Positions 48,114 to 60,000 of a stretch of 64,000 bases of DNA are shown here, in pieces. The stretch is from assembly GCF_003254395.2 (NCBI RefSeq), contig NC_037651.1:4092001-4156000 (forward strand). Direction: 5' to 3'. The stretch is from Apis mellifera (taxonomy: Eukaryota > Arthropoda > Insecta > Hymenoptera > Apidae). Made by a program: the position numbers and the translations under genes. Position 1 is the first letter of the stretch; each line of letters begins with the position of its first letter. A model generated the notes under the pieces. The model had not been told where the DNA came from. It ran no database searches and saw nothing but the letters and a program-made list of their open reading frames with translations.

Positions 48114-50030
48114 TGCAAAGTATCATAGATTTTAGTTGTTTCTATAATTGAAAAGTTGCAATCAAAAGTGAACAAGATAGATAATTAGATTAGCGAAAAA
48201 AGGAAATAAATTGGAAGAACTGTAATTAAGAATATTAGTCAAAAGACTTGAAGGATTTTAGGTGTTCAAAAAGGTGTAACGTTTCTAATTAAATTGGGAA
48301 CTAATTATACAGATCTAAATAATCATGGAATTTCATTACATATAGAGAAAACAATAATTCAATTAATTTAATCCTACTTGTACATAAAATTCTTTACGAC
48401 AATAAAGATGGATCGTATACAACAAAAGCGATAACAGAAGATCAAACGATATCAATATCCTTCTAATCCTTCAATAACAATCATCATCCAATTTCTTTTT
48501 ACTACAAAATCTTTGGAAATGACACAAAGATTAAAATTATACGAATTCTCTAATTAAAAAGCAAACAAATTTGTCGAATTGAAGAGATATATACGAGTGG
48601 ATATTATTTTTTTTTAATGACATTCACTCTTAGAAGTGAATAAGCTAATTAATCGATGAAAGTTAAAAAAAGAGTGGAGGAAAAGAGGGTGTTAAAATTG
48701 CAGAATTAACACGTAAAAAAATACGAGCCATGTTTGAGCATCCTTTTCTATAACAGTATGGGAACTGTTTTTTATAACACGGCGATATAAATTCGTAGGA
48801 ACGAGGAGGAGGTATAATGAAATTCCGGCCAGGCCACGGGACGAGAAATTTTCGCAACTGCGTTTTCCTCGAAATTTAATTAAAATTTTTGTCTGCTCGG
48901 TTTCCTGGTGCGTTTTTCATTCCGCGGCAAGATTTTCCTCCACTTTGTAAGGGGAATTATCAAGGTTAATGGGAGGATCCAAGGGCGAGAGCGTCGCGAA
49001 TCCTCGAGCATTTGGAATTACGATTCCAGACAAAGCATCGACCTGTTCTTCCTTCATTTTCGAGCAACGAAAAGAAAGGGAGGGGGAAAAAAATTAAGTT
49101 TCGAATAATTCGGTAAATAACAATATGCAAGAATTCTCTGCTGAAATAAATTTTCAGTTTTTTCAACTTTTCCTCGCACGTTTTCTTTTATCCGTCCATT
49201 GGATAAAATGTTTTTCTATCGAATGCATTTCTGTTTTATATTTTAATTTGTTTTTTTCCTTTCATATTCGTATTTCGCTTTGCAAATTCACTTTAACAAT
49301 GATACTTTGTTATGAATTTTAAACGTTATAAAACTTTTCATGCATGATATTTACTATATAAAACAGAGGTGTACGTGTATGCACGAGATATAAATTCGTT
49401 GTCGAGTTACTGTAATGCTTTTAGATAAAATGAATCGAAGAATGTTCTAATTTCGAAAATGTGTCCATAAAAGATTTCGAGCCTCGGCAAGTACAAGAAG
49501 AATATCATTAAAGTATCATCCTTTTATTATAAAGAAAAACTGACAAGAAAAAAGAATCAAACGTTTGACAATAGTTAGAATAATCCAATGGCTTTTCAAC
49601 TAGTATTCATCAGAGAGCTTGAACCAGAATTAAAACTGTTCGACAAGTTTCTCTCGACTTATGACAAGGATGCTTGCAATTCAAGGAGTTCAGACGCGTT
49701 TCTCTATCCGTGGTGCAACAGCTTCGTGGATGCATTAAAACGTTCTCTCTTCGCGCAAAATAATTAGAAAAGGCACAAGAAAATAGAATGAAGATTGGAA
49801 GAAAACGAAACTCGTCTCTTTCCACATTTCTCGAGTGAGAATACGAAGGAAGAAAAAGAAATGCGAAGATAAGGAAAAAATAATACATTCAAAACAATTT
49901 CAAAATAATAAATAAGAGGAAACTATTCAAAAAAATCAATCAAGCATTGAAGATAAAAGGAACAAATTGCATTATTCAATAAAAACAATCCTCCTTTAAA
50001 CAAAATTAAAGAAAACAAATTTACTTTTTT
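48114..50030. other. AT-rich spacer, nothing recognised
   Basis: The stretch is mostly AT-rich, with one GC-rich patch at about 48780-49090. No gene or repeat array is seen. Confidence 0.7.
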
Positions 50031-50900
50031 CATCATTTCTTCTATACCAAATCTGTAATAATTGTTTCGTCTCTAAAATTATAAATCTCTGATGCAGAAG
50101 AAAAAAAAACATGCAAACACGAATACAGAATACAGATGCAAAGAAATCATAACCCTTTAACGAGAATAAGTGGCGATGATCATTTCTTCTATCACTCTAA
50201 ATCATAAACCTATAATAATTGTCTCTAATTTCGTCTCTAAAATTATAAATCTCTGATGCAGAAGAAAAAAAAACATGCAAACACGAATACAGAATACACA
50301 TGCAAAGAAATCCTTTAATGAGAAAAGAACGAAAAGAGGAAAGCAGAAAACAGTGGCGATAATCATTTCTTCTATCACTCTAAATCATAAGCCTAATCAT
50401 AATTGTTTCATCTCTAAAATTATAAATTTCTGATGCAGAAGAAAAGAAAAAGATGCAAACACGAATACAGAATACAAATGCAAAGAAATTCTTTAATGAG
50501 AAGAGAAAGAAAAGAGGAAAACAGAAAACAGTGGCGATGATCATTTCTTCTATACCATCACTCTAAATCATAAACCTAATCCTAATTGTTTCATCTCTAA
50601 AATTATAAATCTCTGATGCAGAAGAAAAGAAAAAGATGCAAACACGAATACAGAATACAAATGCAAAGAAATCCTTTAATGAGAAGAGAAAGAAAAGAGG
50701 AAAACAGAAAACAGTGGCGATGATCATTTCTTCTATCACTCTAAATCATAAACCTATAATAATTGTCTCTAATTTCGTCTCTAAAATTATAAATCTCTGA
50801 TGCAGAAGAAAAGAAAAACATGCAAACACGAATACAGATGCAAAGAAATCGTAATCCTTTAACGAGAACGAAACGAGGAAAGCAGAAAACAGTGGCGATG
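50031..50900. repeat. Tandem array, 5 copies of a ~150-183-bp unit
   Basis: Units start at about 50034, 50181, 50364, 50542 and 50724 with CATTTCTTCTAT. They share TCTCTAAAATTATAAATCTC, TGATGCAGAAGAAA, GCAAACACGAATACAGA and ACAGTGGCGATGATC. The first unit is shortest. Copies 3 and 4 are the most alike. Confidence 0.93.
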
Positions 50901-53900
50901 ACGGAAAGTGGCGAATCGTCGGAGATAGAAATGGAAGGACGTAAGGAATAGAGGCATCGTGGACGAAGGAAAAGAGAAGGGGGAGCGATTGTCCGTCCGG
51001 TAACAATTGATTAAACATGCTTCCCAGCTCGAATTGGTCCAACCCCTTCCCATCGAATTTCCTCCGCCCGACACCGAATTGAAAATAGCCCTCGCGGTGG
51101 CCGTCCACCTCTGGCACGCCGGTACAATCGTGTCTCAACGGATCTGGTTAGCTGGAATCGGATGGTCCGGATAGTCTGATCGGTGCTGGAATTCGGGCCA
51201 CCGAAAGAGGGGGTAGTGGAGAGGAGGTGAGGCAAAACGTTCAGTCGAAACTCAATACCCTTAATGGAAGGGTCAGGTATCGTGAGGAGGGGGGCGCGAA
51301 GTATTCGTGAAAAGTAGTTTCAGGCATAGATTGAATTAATTAAACTGATGAAGATGCTTCTATTTTACAAATGGAATTTGGTTTAGGTGGACACTGGATC
51401 TGGATCTGGGATTCGAGAATCTTGGCCACGTCGATATTACAATTTCTCTTATTGTCCTTTCATCCTTTCGACTTAAATTTTTCGAAATTTATTCGTTCGT
51501 CTCTCAATCATGACGATGAAATTATTCATTTATTTCGAGATAAAGTATCGCCCCCCTCAAAGAAAAATTCTCGTATAGGAATATCAAAAAGGAATTCAAG
51601 TTTCAAGGAATACAATCGTAATTATTCAATAATGTGAAATTGACGCGACTATTCATCCAATATCCAAGTATATGGAAATATAGACACGACAGTAATAGTA
51701 TAGACACGTTTTGGAACGAAGAGAAATCGGCAGAGAGATTGGAGATGACGAGATATCGAATCATCCCGATCCGATCCGCAGCTTGTCGATAGAAGTACCA
51801 AAGTATCTGTCTACGATTTCTATTTCCTTGGACCTACGTTTTGAGTGGCAAGGTTTATCCCGTTACTGCCGAGTGAGAGGGGAGTGAAAGCTTGTACACG
51901 CGTGAAACACGTTGGATCGCGGAAGAGACAGGTGAGTGGCGTGGCGGAGTAAAGGCGAGATTTGAGGAAAGTGATTAGCCGACATCCTGTCAAATGCATG
52001 CACCCCCCTCTCACCCCCCAGGTTCCTGGGAGCTGTCGCCTTTGTAGCAATCGACGCCGATAGCGCGGGAAAATTAATTGAAAACCGATGTAGTCGTGGA
52101 CAGTTCGATTAATTTTCAACAGGTAAGTAGAAACGTGTGTTCCTCCTCCAAGTGATTCGCGTTTGTCGAGCGGTTAAACGAGCAACGTCCAATCTTTTAA
52201 TCATTTATCATGGACCATCGGCCAGTTTCGAACGATCGAATGTTGAATCAACGTTTATCCGAATTATTTATTTATTTATTTTTTTTTTCAGATTGACATC
52301 AAGTGGTGAAATTTTCGAAAGAAAAATATTGATACGAGATTAAGCTTTTCACGAAGAATTCTTTTTTTACAAAAAATGAAAGTTATATATCGAAAGATAT
52401 AGGAAAAGTTTAACGTTCCTGTTTATTAAATTTATTACAAAGTTGAATTTTGTAAGGAAAACTGTTAAAAGTTTTCGACGAGTTGTTGTACGACGAGTTT
52501 CTATTTTATAAGAGAATGTAAGTGAAAGGAATTTCATTTTGTATAAATTGTTGTGTTTTGTTTCTGACAAAAATCATTAATCATTGTTACCAAAGTTGCA
52601 GACGTTTGGAATTTCCGTTCAAAAATTCATTTTGAATAACCGTTGAAGAATTTCGCGATAAATAATTGATAAATAACGTATAATTATGTGATTTCGAATA
52701 ATACATAGGGAAGTTATTTGTTGAAGTTATATTATCATTATTTTATACATATATTCAAATTGATATGTCATTAAACGTTTCCTCCTTATTTATTTATAGG
52801 CATGATATTTGACAAGCTAATACCTCAAACAGAAACTAATTATGTTTCGACTAATAGATTTAATCGAATTATCCCCTGTTTAGTTATAATTTAGAGATTG
52901 AAGTACTATTCACTTCTGCTAATTTGCGCTTCACTGCTATCCGGAAGTTCCAAACTATGCACGAATAATTTAATTGCACTAATTGACGCATTCTATCATT
53001 CCATAGTCTATCTTCAATGTTTAATATTTAATCCTGAACGATTATTTTCATATTATATTTGTATTGAAATATATTATATACGTTGTATTTAACGTATCAA
53101 TGTATTCAATGTATCGTTTTTCAATAGGGAGGAGAAGAAATTCAGATGATTAGATTTTGAATATTTTTCCAGGAGGAAATATTATAAATTGTTGCAGAAT
53201 AAAAAACTTGATATTTGGAATTTTCAATCATTCTGTTTTTTGATTTTCAAAAACGTTCTCAAAATTGTACAAAAATTGTACCAATTCGATTATCAAATTT
53301 AATCACTTTTAATTCAAATTGCCTAAAGCAAATTAATAACTTACAACAATGTATAATTATTCTTATAGAAATTACGTCAAAGTTGCAACAAAAATTTCAA
53401 ATATTGTGTATAAATTGTTCGCGAAAAATTGTTAATATTGGCGCAAATATATCTATATATTTTGTAGGACAAAATACATATTTGTCATAAAACTGATGTT
53501 GTATCGAGTCAAAACGGAAAATTAATTGATTAAATTTTGTCAAATGAAATTACATCGAAATTTCCATTTATCCAGGAAATTTGTAGAGTCGTATCTTTGT
53601 TCCGCAAATTGTATTTAAATAGTTGAATATCCATGTATTCAAATGTGCGCGAATTAAAGTATGAATATGTTAATACGTATGTATATTTGAATTAGAGGCC
53701 ACTAATATTCGCGTACAGATATTCAAACGCATAATTAATTTATTTCACGTATATACAATTTATTTATATTAACGAATTTTTAATCAACATAATAACGCGT
53801 GTCTTTTGTAAATATTTTACAAATATAGCAATTCTTATAGCAATTTTGGAAAACCTTTTAGAGATTAATCTATAGAAAAATTTTCTCTAGATTCTCATCC

Positions 53901-56220
53901 ATAATTCCAGGATATCCTCCAGTTAATAGACTTGATTGTAACAAACTAAAATCTAATTAACATCTATTTAAAACTATATATAAATAATCATATCAAAAAT
54001 TAAAACAATTTTTCTTCAATCTCATAAAAAAAAAAACCATCGAAAAACGGATAAAAAAAAACGTTTTTGACACCCCAAGTTCCACTCTTCCAAGAATTAA
54101 GTCCAAGATTCAACCTTAAACAACCCCCGATTACCATCGATCATCCGCATATACATATCTCAGCGAAACTCGCGCTTTGTCATTCAAAAGCGGCGTTAAT
54201 TAATCACACGTGCACGTGCCATGCGCCAAAAACGGCATTTCCATCCCCCTCCCCTTCCTTCCTTCCTTCCTTCCTCCCCTCCTACCCTCGTGTCCGGCGT
54301 TATAAACACGCTTCGGTTAATGTAAGTATCGTTAAACGAGGGCGTAACTGACGGCATTTAGACGAAGCCGTGGGATGGTTAATGGGCCCCGTGGATCCGA
54401 AAACGTGCGTGTATCTGTGTGTGTGCGCATCCACGAATACCCACGAATACCCACGAATCGATGTCACGACCCGGGCGAAATATTTTCATTCCCCGGGAGG
54501 GATGAACAGGGGAAAGGGAAGGGGAGGGGAGGAGTAATGCCGACAATTAAACGGGGGCGCGATCGGTGAAAACCGAATCGGTGACGGTGACGGTGTGTTT
54601 ATTCGAAACCGGCCGGTGAATAAACTATGGGCCCCTGTTATTATGCAGTCGAGATACTTTTGAGCAGTGAAAACGTTTGGAAGGGAGGGGAGATGGTTCG
54701 AAATCGGGAAATCGGCGATGATTTATATACCGGAACGGTGTCAACCAGTCTTTGAAGTCACGCTCAGGGGGTTGTTTAAGCGGCCGCGGATTGATTAATT
54801 GTAAATTGGGGGTGGCGTGCGTGTTGACGTGCCGTGCCAGCTTTTTATGCTTAATGGATAATGAGGGGGAGGGGGTACAGTTTTGAAACGACTGCGCTCC
54901 GTTTACTTTCTAAAGAAATTGGAAAGCGTGCTGCTCGATTGAGAAGAATCGAAAGATGATTGGATGATTCGTTAATATGGAAGATATAAATAAATCAAAG
55001 GTTGGAAAAAATCTGAATCAACTTGAAATTTGACGAACCGAGCTCTTCGTGGTATCATAATAAGAACGTGATAGCATGTGAATCACGATTTTCCCATTTT
55101 TCATTCCCATCCCTTAAAAATTTCAAACTTTGGCCCGATTGGCGGGACGTGATTCCTCGAGCCCGTATTTCCAATACACGGTGAAAACAATACACGCCTA
55201 CCCTCACCATAGAATACGGTATATATAGGATGGCCGAATGGAAACTAAGAGTCGGAAGAGACACTCGAGGAAGAATTGCGCGGCATCCGAATCCGGGGAT
55301 TATTCCGGAAACGTTCGAATTTTTCGGCAGCCGGTTGTTGGTTAAAATAGGACATTACAATGCTATCTGTGTTACCGACTAACGTGCGTGGAACGTGAGC
55401 ACGGGAACAGTCTTGCATCGGCAAGGAAAACAAGAGGGTAAAATTCCGAGTGGGATACAGGAGGCGAAACTATTGGTTTCGAGGAAGTGGGATATAAATA
55501 TTTATCAGGGTTTGTCAGGAATCGAGACCTATAACTTCCTTTGCATCGACTTAGTTTCTCTTCTTCCTACTTTTTTACTATACTGTTACTTTTTCATTCA
55601 ATTTTAACAACAGATATTATTCTGTAAAGAGAATTTTCAACGTTGCTGGTTTAATTGATAATTATTATCATGTTAAATATAAACAAGAATTTGGAGTAGA
55701 GTTTTTCAAAATGAGAAGATGAGGTGAAATATTATTGATTAATTTGATGAAGAAGAAGATATGTATCAAATGTTGAATGATTGTATCTGAATAAGAAAGT
55801 TTAAAGTTATTTTAAAAATCCTAGAATGGATTTATAAAGTTGAATATGGAAATAGAAGATAAATTTGACTAGGAATATTGGAAAATATGGAAATGTGAAA
55901 GATATTAATATATATATATATATATGTATTAGAAGTAATATATTGTATTGCAATACAATTGCACAATTATAAGTATATATTCTTTTAAATTTTATCAATG
56001 GGAAAACTTATTGATTCTGAAACTACTATTGCAGATGCTGCTATGGAATTCATTGATATTTCCAAGGGAAGATAAAATAAGAATCATTTTCAGATAAATT
56101 TTATAAATAAATTAATTAGAATTATAAAAATAATTAATATATCTTTATGAGTTAAAAATTTACAAACTAGAAGAGAGCAAGTAATGGGAATAAGAATAGA
56201 AATAGAGTGAAAATTGTAAA
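50901..56220. other. Gene-poor region, no gene recognised
   Basis: GC-rich patches at about 50900-51290, 51780-52080, 54060-54910 and 55040-55480 alternate with AT-rich DNA. A decamer CCACGAATAC is repeated three times at 54431-54458. A 57-codon frame across the first patch is open on the plus strand, with a longer frame on the minus strand; neither resembles a known family. Confidence 0.6.
54431..54458. repeat. Decamer direct repeat, 3 copies
   Basis: CCACGAATAC occurs twice in full and a third time as CCACGAAT, in a GC-rich patch next to a GT-rich run. Confidence 0.9.
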
Positions 56221-56223
56221 TGT

Positions 56224-56946
56224 GGCGCCATCTCTTAAATAAGACAAAAATAAGAGAATAGTCGTTATCTCACGCAACTGCGTCATATTTACCGATGTCA
56301 GAAAAGAGTAGACTGCTTTTTACCGCCATCTAGTATGCCATAATTTAAATACGTATATGCGAAATCATATGCCAAATCGTTCAAAAATTACAAAATAAAA
56401 ATCTGCTTATATTTTATGATTTTAGAAACGGAAACGAGAATGTGGTGCATTATATTAATAAATTTTCTATCTACGAAATGTAATTACGCTCGTATTATTT
56501 TTTATAACGTATAAAATTGTGCTACAATTGTACTGCGACATCACGGCTGCACGACGAGATATATTTTATTGAATAATAATGATTTCTCAAGACTCACCAT
56601 GTTGAAATTGCTGCCAATTGAAGATCTTAACAACGGCGTCCTATTTATTCTTCTTTTGCACAAATATTCATTCACTTTTAAACAAATTCTTCTCTTAAAA
56701 CACGCACGCAAAAACATTCAAACTTCACACTTGACACACCAATATTCACCTAGAGATGGCGCTGACAATCACTTCTGACTATACTCTATCCTTCTCCCAC
56801 TCATACCTTTCTCTATCTATATGTTTCAGCTGCGGCACTCTGGAGATGGCGCTGATTTCATAATTTTTACTCTATCTCTATCCTTCTTCCACTTATACTT
56901 TTCTCCGTCTACATGTTTCATCTGCGGCACTCTGGAGATGGCGCTG
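56224..56946. promoter_or_regulatory. Cluster of five AGATGGCG motifs (CTCF-core-like)
   Basis: The motif is on the minus strand at 56224-56235 (AGAGATGGCGCC) and 56323-56334 (ACTAGATGGCGG), and on the plus strand at 56752-56764, 56843-56854 and 56935-56946 (GAGATGGCGCTG). AGRKGGCGC is the published core of the CTCF motif in animals. Only the second site also matches part of the upstream half (ACTAGATGGCGG), so insulator function is a hypothesis. Confidence 0.35.
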
Positions 56947-57005
56947 ATTGCATAATTTTTATTCTATCTCTATCCTTCTTCCACTATTTACCTTTCTTGT
57001 CTAAC
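56751..57005. repeat. Tandem array, about 3 copies of a ~90-bp unit
   Basis: Units carry GGAGATGGCGCTGAT, ATAATTTTTACTCTATCTCT and CCTTCTTCCACT, with starts near 56751, 56841 and 56931. The first copy is more diverged; the last two are nearly identical. Confidence 0.92.
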
Positions 57006-60000
57006 TTATACAAGACGGAATACAGGATATCAACCGAATACATCACAAGATTCAATAAAAATAATAAAGAGAATATTCTCAAGATTAAATAAATTTAATT
57101 TTATTTTTTCAGTGGAAATTTTATATAACTATATGAGAATATTCTCTCAATTTTTATTTTATCAAGAATTGCAAGTAAAATAATATGATCGAAATGAAGA
57201 TTCTATTCAAGAATTTATCTTCACAAAATTCACAAAAGTTGTTAATGCATTATAACGATGTGTGAAAATTCTAATCGTAATACATATGATTTATTACATG
57301 TATTCCACTGTACTTACACGATACGTTTCACGCATCTGTCGTATATCCCAATAATTTTCTTGCCAAGAATGCATTACGATCTATTATACACTTTTCCAAT
57401 GTGTAATTTTCGACGCTGCATTCCTTCATATCTCGTTCATCGACATAATACTTTTAAATCCATACTGAAAATATAAATATACGTATTTCTCCACAAGGAT
57501 TCATGTTTGCTTGTATATTATGAATATTTCATTTTTGTGGATTATACGCATGCATATTATTCACCTAGATGCATCTGATCCATTTCCATAATATTTTTAT
57601 TGTGTTCATAATACGAACCTTTCTTTTTTTTTGAAATTATTTTTACATTACATTTTTTATTTAAATGTTCATAAATTTTAATAGAACTTTGAATAAAATT
57701 TCAACCTTTCTTGTTATAAATAATTTGAAGTAACAAATAGCAAAAAAATTAAAATTGGAAAAGTGTATCAGATAAATCAGATTAGTCGAATTCGTCACGA
57801 TCATCAATTCCTCGAATACAAACTTCGCAACTACGTTCTCCTCTGCTATTCTGAATCCACGTTATACAAATATATACGCCCCATTGGACAAATATAACAT
57901 ACATTCATACCCACAAGTCTTAATTTGCATCCACGCACGAAATTTTTCAAGGAGGAAGAAAAAAAAGAAAAAGAGAAAGCACCTGTTTCGAATCACGAAT
58001 TTCACCAGTTTCCTCTGCACAATTTCGTAAACGAAAAATATAAGGAGAACAAGAAAAATAATAAGAATAAAATTGTGAAAGATGAAAAGAAATGCATGAG
58101 TGGAGAGGAAGGGCGCGGGTCTTAAATAAATCTGATGCGATACGAGCTTTTTTCTGTCAACCAAATAAACTGGATACGTAGACGGTGTGGACCGTAATAA
58201 CTTGCAACATTTCCTGGACTAAATTATTTATTATTCTGCAGGAAGCAAGGCTCCCTTGGGCAACTACTACGAACGACCTAGGAAGGAAGATATTATACGT
58301 CACAACAGCGTGCAGTGTATAACGTTTTGCTTGCACATGCATGCACGGTGAATCTTTTCACGGTTAAATTGGCGAATACGTGAAACTGTTTCACGCTTGT
58401 TTAATTCGCCTGGCCAGTGAAGAAATATTAGCTTCTCTCTAATTAACACCGCGAGAAAAGCTTCCCTTTGTCATTCATAAAGGATTTGACGAAAAACATG
58501 GATGAGATATAAATCCATTTCAAAATCTCTGATAAAAATTTTCGAAAAAGTTCGAAATGGAATATTAAAGATGGAACCAAGTTCTTCTTACGATGAAAAA
58601 AAACAAAAAAAGAAAAAGGAAATTCATCCTCTGCCTTTCTCGTTACTCATACACTAAATCAACGATTTTTCACGAACAATTGAAACAGAAACGTATTAAA
58701 TCAAGGATTTCTCGTAACATCGAAATCAAAAAAGCGTGGAACTTAAAAATACACAAAGTATCGTAAAAAATATCGGGGCGAAACCGATCGATTCGACCGG
58801 TTGTTTTTCAATTTACGAAGCAATGGAAACATTTGAAACGTGAGTGATACGGTATCAAAGAGACATCGGTTCGCTAGGTTGGATTTCTCTCGATTATCCG
58901 GACTCACTGACTTTTATTGCTACTCGACCATCACGTTTCAAACACGAGGAACACGTCTCTTTCTTCTTCTCTAGACCTAGCAAGAGGTCAATCGTGCTTC
59001 CCTCGCCCTTAAATCATCCAACAATTTCTCTCTCCACCTCCTCTTTATCTATTTCTCTTTTCTTTCATTTTATTCTTTTTTTTTTTTTTTTATATATCGT
59101 GTTCGATTTTATCCAGGACGAAAGAATAGTCTCGTGAAAATTACTTCACGGTGGTGGAAATCCTTGGGGATGAATTTTTAGGCTAGCACACTGCTTGCTT
59201 GACTCACTAGATATCGAAGAAGCATTTCGAAGAATGTCCGCAGGCATCTCTCGTAAAGATTTCGACATTTGTAAAGATATTGCTCGCGAATCCTTCTTTT
59301 CCTTTCCTTGGATAAATTTTTGAAGATTTGCTTGTTCTTTTTTTCCTTGAATATTTTTTTATCCACGCATTCAATCTTGACAATAATATTATTCTTTGAA
59401 ATAAAATTGGATGAGGAATAGAAGTGAATAAAAGTTGATAGCATCAACTTTCTTAACTTTTAGAATCTTTTTTTTACGCGAGAATAACAAAAATTTTTTT
59501 TATCTTTCTCGTAGAATCGAATCGACTATTGAAAAGCTTTTCAACAACGGTCAACGAAGAAAGATTTTTCACAACGCATGAAAACTTTTCGGATTCAAAG
59601 TTCCATCGAAAGCAGATTCGAACAGACGTGGAAATGACTTGGGAAAAGTTTGCAGACACAGGGGTAAATCCGTGGAAAAGGTGAGAAGCGAGAAAATAAT
59701 ATGGAAACCGTCTTCAGTGGTCAAAGCTGGCCGACACAATGCGGTCCATGTGGGAGGATATCCATAAGGGAAGGTAGCTATCCTTATTTAAATGCCGTCT
59801 CTTTTCCCCCCTCTTATTTTTCATATTCACGCTTTCACCTGGCCCATCGAGCCAAGTACCTTGGTCTATTGAATAAATCTCATGGAATATGTGAAAATTG
59901 TCTGGTAGCTGCAGACAGGGACGTGAGAGGGGCGGGGGGGACGTAGCTTCCGGCTTGTTATCCATCCAGGGGAAAATTTTATAAAAATTGTGAGAAACTT

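Noticed and set aside
50746..51138. 130-codon minus-strand frame and a 57-codon plus-strand frame at the end of the five-copy array
   Set aside because: Both look protein-like over the GC-rich patch but contradict each other, and the minus frame runs into the tandem repeat. No family recognised.
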